Position numbers and translations under genes: made by a program. Positions 6,737-8,649 of a DNA stretch of 8,649 nucleotides are shown in pieces; the first letter of the stretch is position 1, and every line of letters starts with the position of its first letter. The stretch lies in NCBI GenBank assembly GCA_937906795.1, contig CALCUQ010000432.1, positions 1-8,649 on the forward strand, given 5' to 3'. The stretch comes from an uncultured Bacteroidales bacterium (GTDB taxonomy: Bacteria > Bacteroidota > Bacteroidia > Bacteroidales > UBA932). The notes below the pieces were generated by a model. It searched no databases. It had not been told where the DNA came from and was given only the letters and a program-made list of their open reading frames with translations.

Positions 6737-8080
6737 ATGGAAAAAAGGGATGGTTTTGGAAGTGCCTTTGGGGTACTTGTTGCTATGGCTGGTTCTGCAG
6801 TAGGGTTGGGCAATTTATGGAGATTTCCTTATTTGGTAGGGACAAATGGCGGTGCTGCATTCATAATAATTTATCTGGCATGTGTTCTGTTGTTGGCATT
6901 GCCTATAATGTATTCTGAGTTTATAATTGGACGCAGAAGCCAATCCAATGTTTTTGGAGCATATAAAAACTTGGCTCCCAATACAAAATGGTGTAATCTG
7001 GGATTCATTTATGTGCTGTGCTCAATAACCATTATCTCCTTTTACAGCGTAGTGGGTGGATGGACTATAGATTATTTTGTAAAATCTTTAACTTTTGGGT
7101 TCTCTTCTGTATCATCAGAGCAATTGGGAAGTCTTTTTTCTCAGACAGTATCATCTGCAGTATCTCCTATAATATATATGCTTGTATTTTTAGGAATAAC
7201 TGCTCTTATAGTTATTGCTGGAGTAAAGAACGGAATAGAGAAATATTCCAAGATAATGATGCCTTTGTTATTTGTGCTGGTTATTATAATTGCAGTGCGT
7301 TCGGTAACATTGGAAAATGCCAAGGCTGGTATTGATTTCCTTTTCAAGCCGGATTTCTCTAAAGTTACATCACAAACATTTCTGGATGCGCTTGGTCAGG
7401 CATTTTTCTCTCTAAGTGTAGGCTCCGGATCAATACTTACTTATGCTTCTTATGTTAAAAGAAAGGAAAATATAGTCTCACTTTCTGTAAATACCGCTAT
7501 GGCAGATACTTTATTTGCTATAATTGCCGGTATTGCCATTATGCCTGCAGTTTTTGCCTTTGGAATATCTCCATCCCAGGGTCCGGGCTTGGTATTTGTT
7601 ACCTTGCCATATATATTCAATCAGTTGCCATTTGGAGGATTTTTGGCAATGCTTTTCTTCTTTGCGTTGTTTATAGCGGCACTAACATCTTCAATTTCAA
7701 TGCTGGAGGTAATTGTTGCATATCTGGATGAGGAGTTTAAGCTAAAAAGAAAGACATCTGTATTTTTATCTACTTGCCTTATAGTGGTACTGGGTATTTT
7801 ATGCTCATTATCCCAGGGAGTATTGCAAGATGTAAAAATATTTGGCAATACAATATTTGATCTGTTTGACAAAACATCTGCAAATATTATGTTGCCTTTA
7901 GGTGGACTTATTGCGGTAACCTTTGTTGGATGGAAAATGAAAAAAGCAGATTATACAGATGAGATAACCTCCTCAGGTATGATAAAATTCTCCCAGGCTA
8001 CTCTTAGTATATTCTACTTTTTCATTAAATATATAGCCCCCTTAGTTGTTGCAATAATTATGGTAAGAGGCTTGTTCTAA
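6737..8080 (+). CDS. Sodium-dependent transporter of the NSS/SNF family (LeuT-like), copy 2
   Basis: Tandem paralogue of the preceding gene, also 447 residues with about 11 membrane helices; by eye the two are roughly 60% identical. Residues 19-48 are the same in both. Na+-site and structural residues are kept: Asn26, Arg29, Tyr103, the TM7 acidic Asp257, and TM8 AALTSS with Thr317 and Ser318. The substrate pocket differs: TM6 reads SLSVGSGS, so Ser230 replaces the position of LeuT Phe259 (Phe229 in copy 1) and Ser232 follows the second glycine. TM8 has Met322 where copy 1 has Leu321. This points to a different, perhaps larger or more polar, amino-acid substrate. One residue is gained between TM3 and TM4 and one lost at the C-terminus relative to copy 1. 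The gap before it holds only A/T-rich sequence and no terminator. It ends 6 nt from the convergent YfhO-family gene. Confidence 0.95.
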   Translation: MEKRDGFGSAFGVLVAMAGSAVGLGNLWRFPYLVGTNGGAAFIIIYLACVLLLALPIMYSEFIIGRRSQSNVFGAYKNLAPNTKWCNLGFIYVLCSITIISFYSVVGGWTIDYFVKSLTFGFSSVSSEQLGSLFSQTVSSAVSPIIYMLVFLGITALIVIAGVKNGIEKYSKIMMPLLFVLVIIIAVRSVTLENAKAGIDFLFKPDFSKVTSQTFLDALGQAFFSLSVGSGSILTYASYVKRKENIVSLSVNTAMADTLFAIIAGIAIMPAVFAFGISPSQGPGLVFVTLPYIFNQLPFGGFLAMLFFFALFIAALTSSISMLEVIVAYLDEEFKLKRKTSVFLSTCLIVVLGILCSLSQGVLQDVKIFGNTIFDLFDKTSANIMLPLGGLIAVTFVGWKMKKADYTDEITSSGMIKFSQATLSIFYFFIKYIAPLVVAIIMVRGLF

Positions 8081-8086
8081 ACTGTT

Positions 8087-8649
8087 TTATTTCTTTCTGT
8101 ATAAAGTATATACAGCACCCAGAACTAACAGTAGTATAAGTATTCCCGACGTAATGGCTGAAACAATCTCTCCAGTTCTGAAACTTGGAGGATTGAACTC
8201 GCACACAATAGTGTATTCGCCTGCAGGGATATTAAGTCCTCTAAGAATCCAGTTTGCTCTAAAGAAATCAATGTCTGCAACGCTCTCTCCCATTTTTGAT
8301 ACATCTGTAATGTTGCTTGCAGGGTATAGTTTTGCATCCCAGCCTGGGGCATAATAAACCTCGCTAAAGAGAGCTATTTGAGGTGTTTTGCTGCTATAGT
8401 TATAAATAAGTCTGCCAGGTGCATAAGATGTTAGATTTATAACAGCGCTTGTGTCTCTGTTAGGGAAATTAAACTCTTTAAGAACACTGTTCTTTTGAGT
8501 AAACTCATCTGCAATAACAGCCTGCTGTGCAGGGTCAATATTGGCAAGAAGGGCAATCTCCTCATCTGCATTTTTTGCATTTATAATCTCGTCTACAAAC
8601 CAGGCATTTCCTAAAGTGTATGGATTTACCAAAGGAGGAATGTTGGCAT
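8087..8649 (-). CDS. YfhO-family membrane protein, C-terminal part (5' end cut by window edge)
   Basis: The last 186 residues of a YfhO-family protein; the frame stays open to the right edge, so the start lies outside. A TTG at 8632 would give a 181-residue product but is not a credible start, since family sequence (IPPLVNPYTLGNAWFV) spans it. Family members are large polytopic membrane proteins with a GT-C glycosyltransferase-like N-terminal part; some are implicated in glycosylating surface polymers. The visible part is the C-terminal extracytoplasmic beta-rich domain. It carries GNAWFV, LTSYAPGRLIYNY, the SEVYYAPGWDA motif (usually followed by a loop and an Arg such as FFRANWILRGLNIPAG), and a final membrane helix at about residues 155-177 of the TTG-start numbering, ending in the cytosolic tail YRKK. 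The assignment rests on these motifs; the substrate is unknown. Confidence 0.82.
   Translation of the reverse strand, partial: ANIPPLVNPYTLGNAWFVDEIINAKNADEEIALLANIDPAQQAVIADEFTQKNSVLKEFNFPNRDTSAVINLTSYAPGRLIYNYSSKTPQIALFSEVYYAPGWDAKLYPASNITDVSKMGESVADIDFFRANWILRGLNIPAGEYTIVCEFNPPSFRTGEIVSAITSGILILLLVLGAVYTLYRKK

Noticed and set aside
7018..7335. 105-codon open frame on the + strand inside the second transporter.
   Set aside because: It is an out-of-frame reading of a gene with clear NSS family motifs.
8097..8115. Inverted repeat CTGTATA-N5-TATACAG near the transporter/YfhO junction, considered as a terminator.
   Set aside because: It lies inside the YfhO-family coding sequence, is A/T-rich and weak, and has no T-run after it on either strand.

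Overview
The window looks like ordinary chromosomal DNA from a member of the Bacteroidales (phylum Bacteroidota). The evidence is low GC, start codons preceded by A/T-rich sequence with no convincing Shine-Dalgarno, a Bacteroidota-type promoter (TTTG, 20-nt spacer, TAnnTTTG) in front of ychF, and protein families in their Bacteroidota form (a PpiD-like foldase and a YfhO-family membrane protein). No insertion sequence, phage gene, CRISPR array, tRNA or rRNA is visible, and there is no gene-free stretch longer than about 100 bases.

Layout, left to right. (1) The C-terminal ~596 residues of a PpiD-type periplasmic peptidyl-prolyl isomerase (+), cut by the left edge and closed by a strong intrinsic terminator. 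(2) A complete endonuclease/exonuclease/phosphatase-fold hydrolase (-), convergent with ppiD and divergent from ychF. (3) A co-directional five-gene block (+): ychF (ribosome-associated ATPase), thyA (thymidylate synthase), folA (dihydrofolate reductase), and two tandem paralogous sodium-coupled transporters of the neurotransmitter:sodium symporter (NSS/SNF) family. Gaps are 36, 10, 23 and 24 nt, with no terminator visible between the genes, so one transcript from the ychF promoter is plausible. (4) The C-terminal end of a YfhO-family membrane protein (-), convergent with the second transporter across only 6 nt and cut by the right edge.

How the genes work together. ThyA makes dTMP and turns methylene-tetrahydrofolate into dihydrofolate, and FolA reduces this back to tetrahydrofolate, so the 10-nt thyA-folA pair is a complete thymidylate cycle. 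The two transporters probably import amino acids with Na+. They are old duplicates: strongly conserved protein, diverged codons, and a changed substrate-site residue in the second copy. No link between them and folate metabolism is evident beyond position.

I found no sign of a previously undescribed system. The points most worth a second look are the substrate-site divergence of the transporter pair, the nested promoter elements before ychF, and an extreme Glu GAG bias in ppiD.
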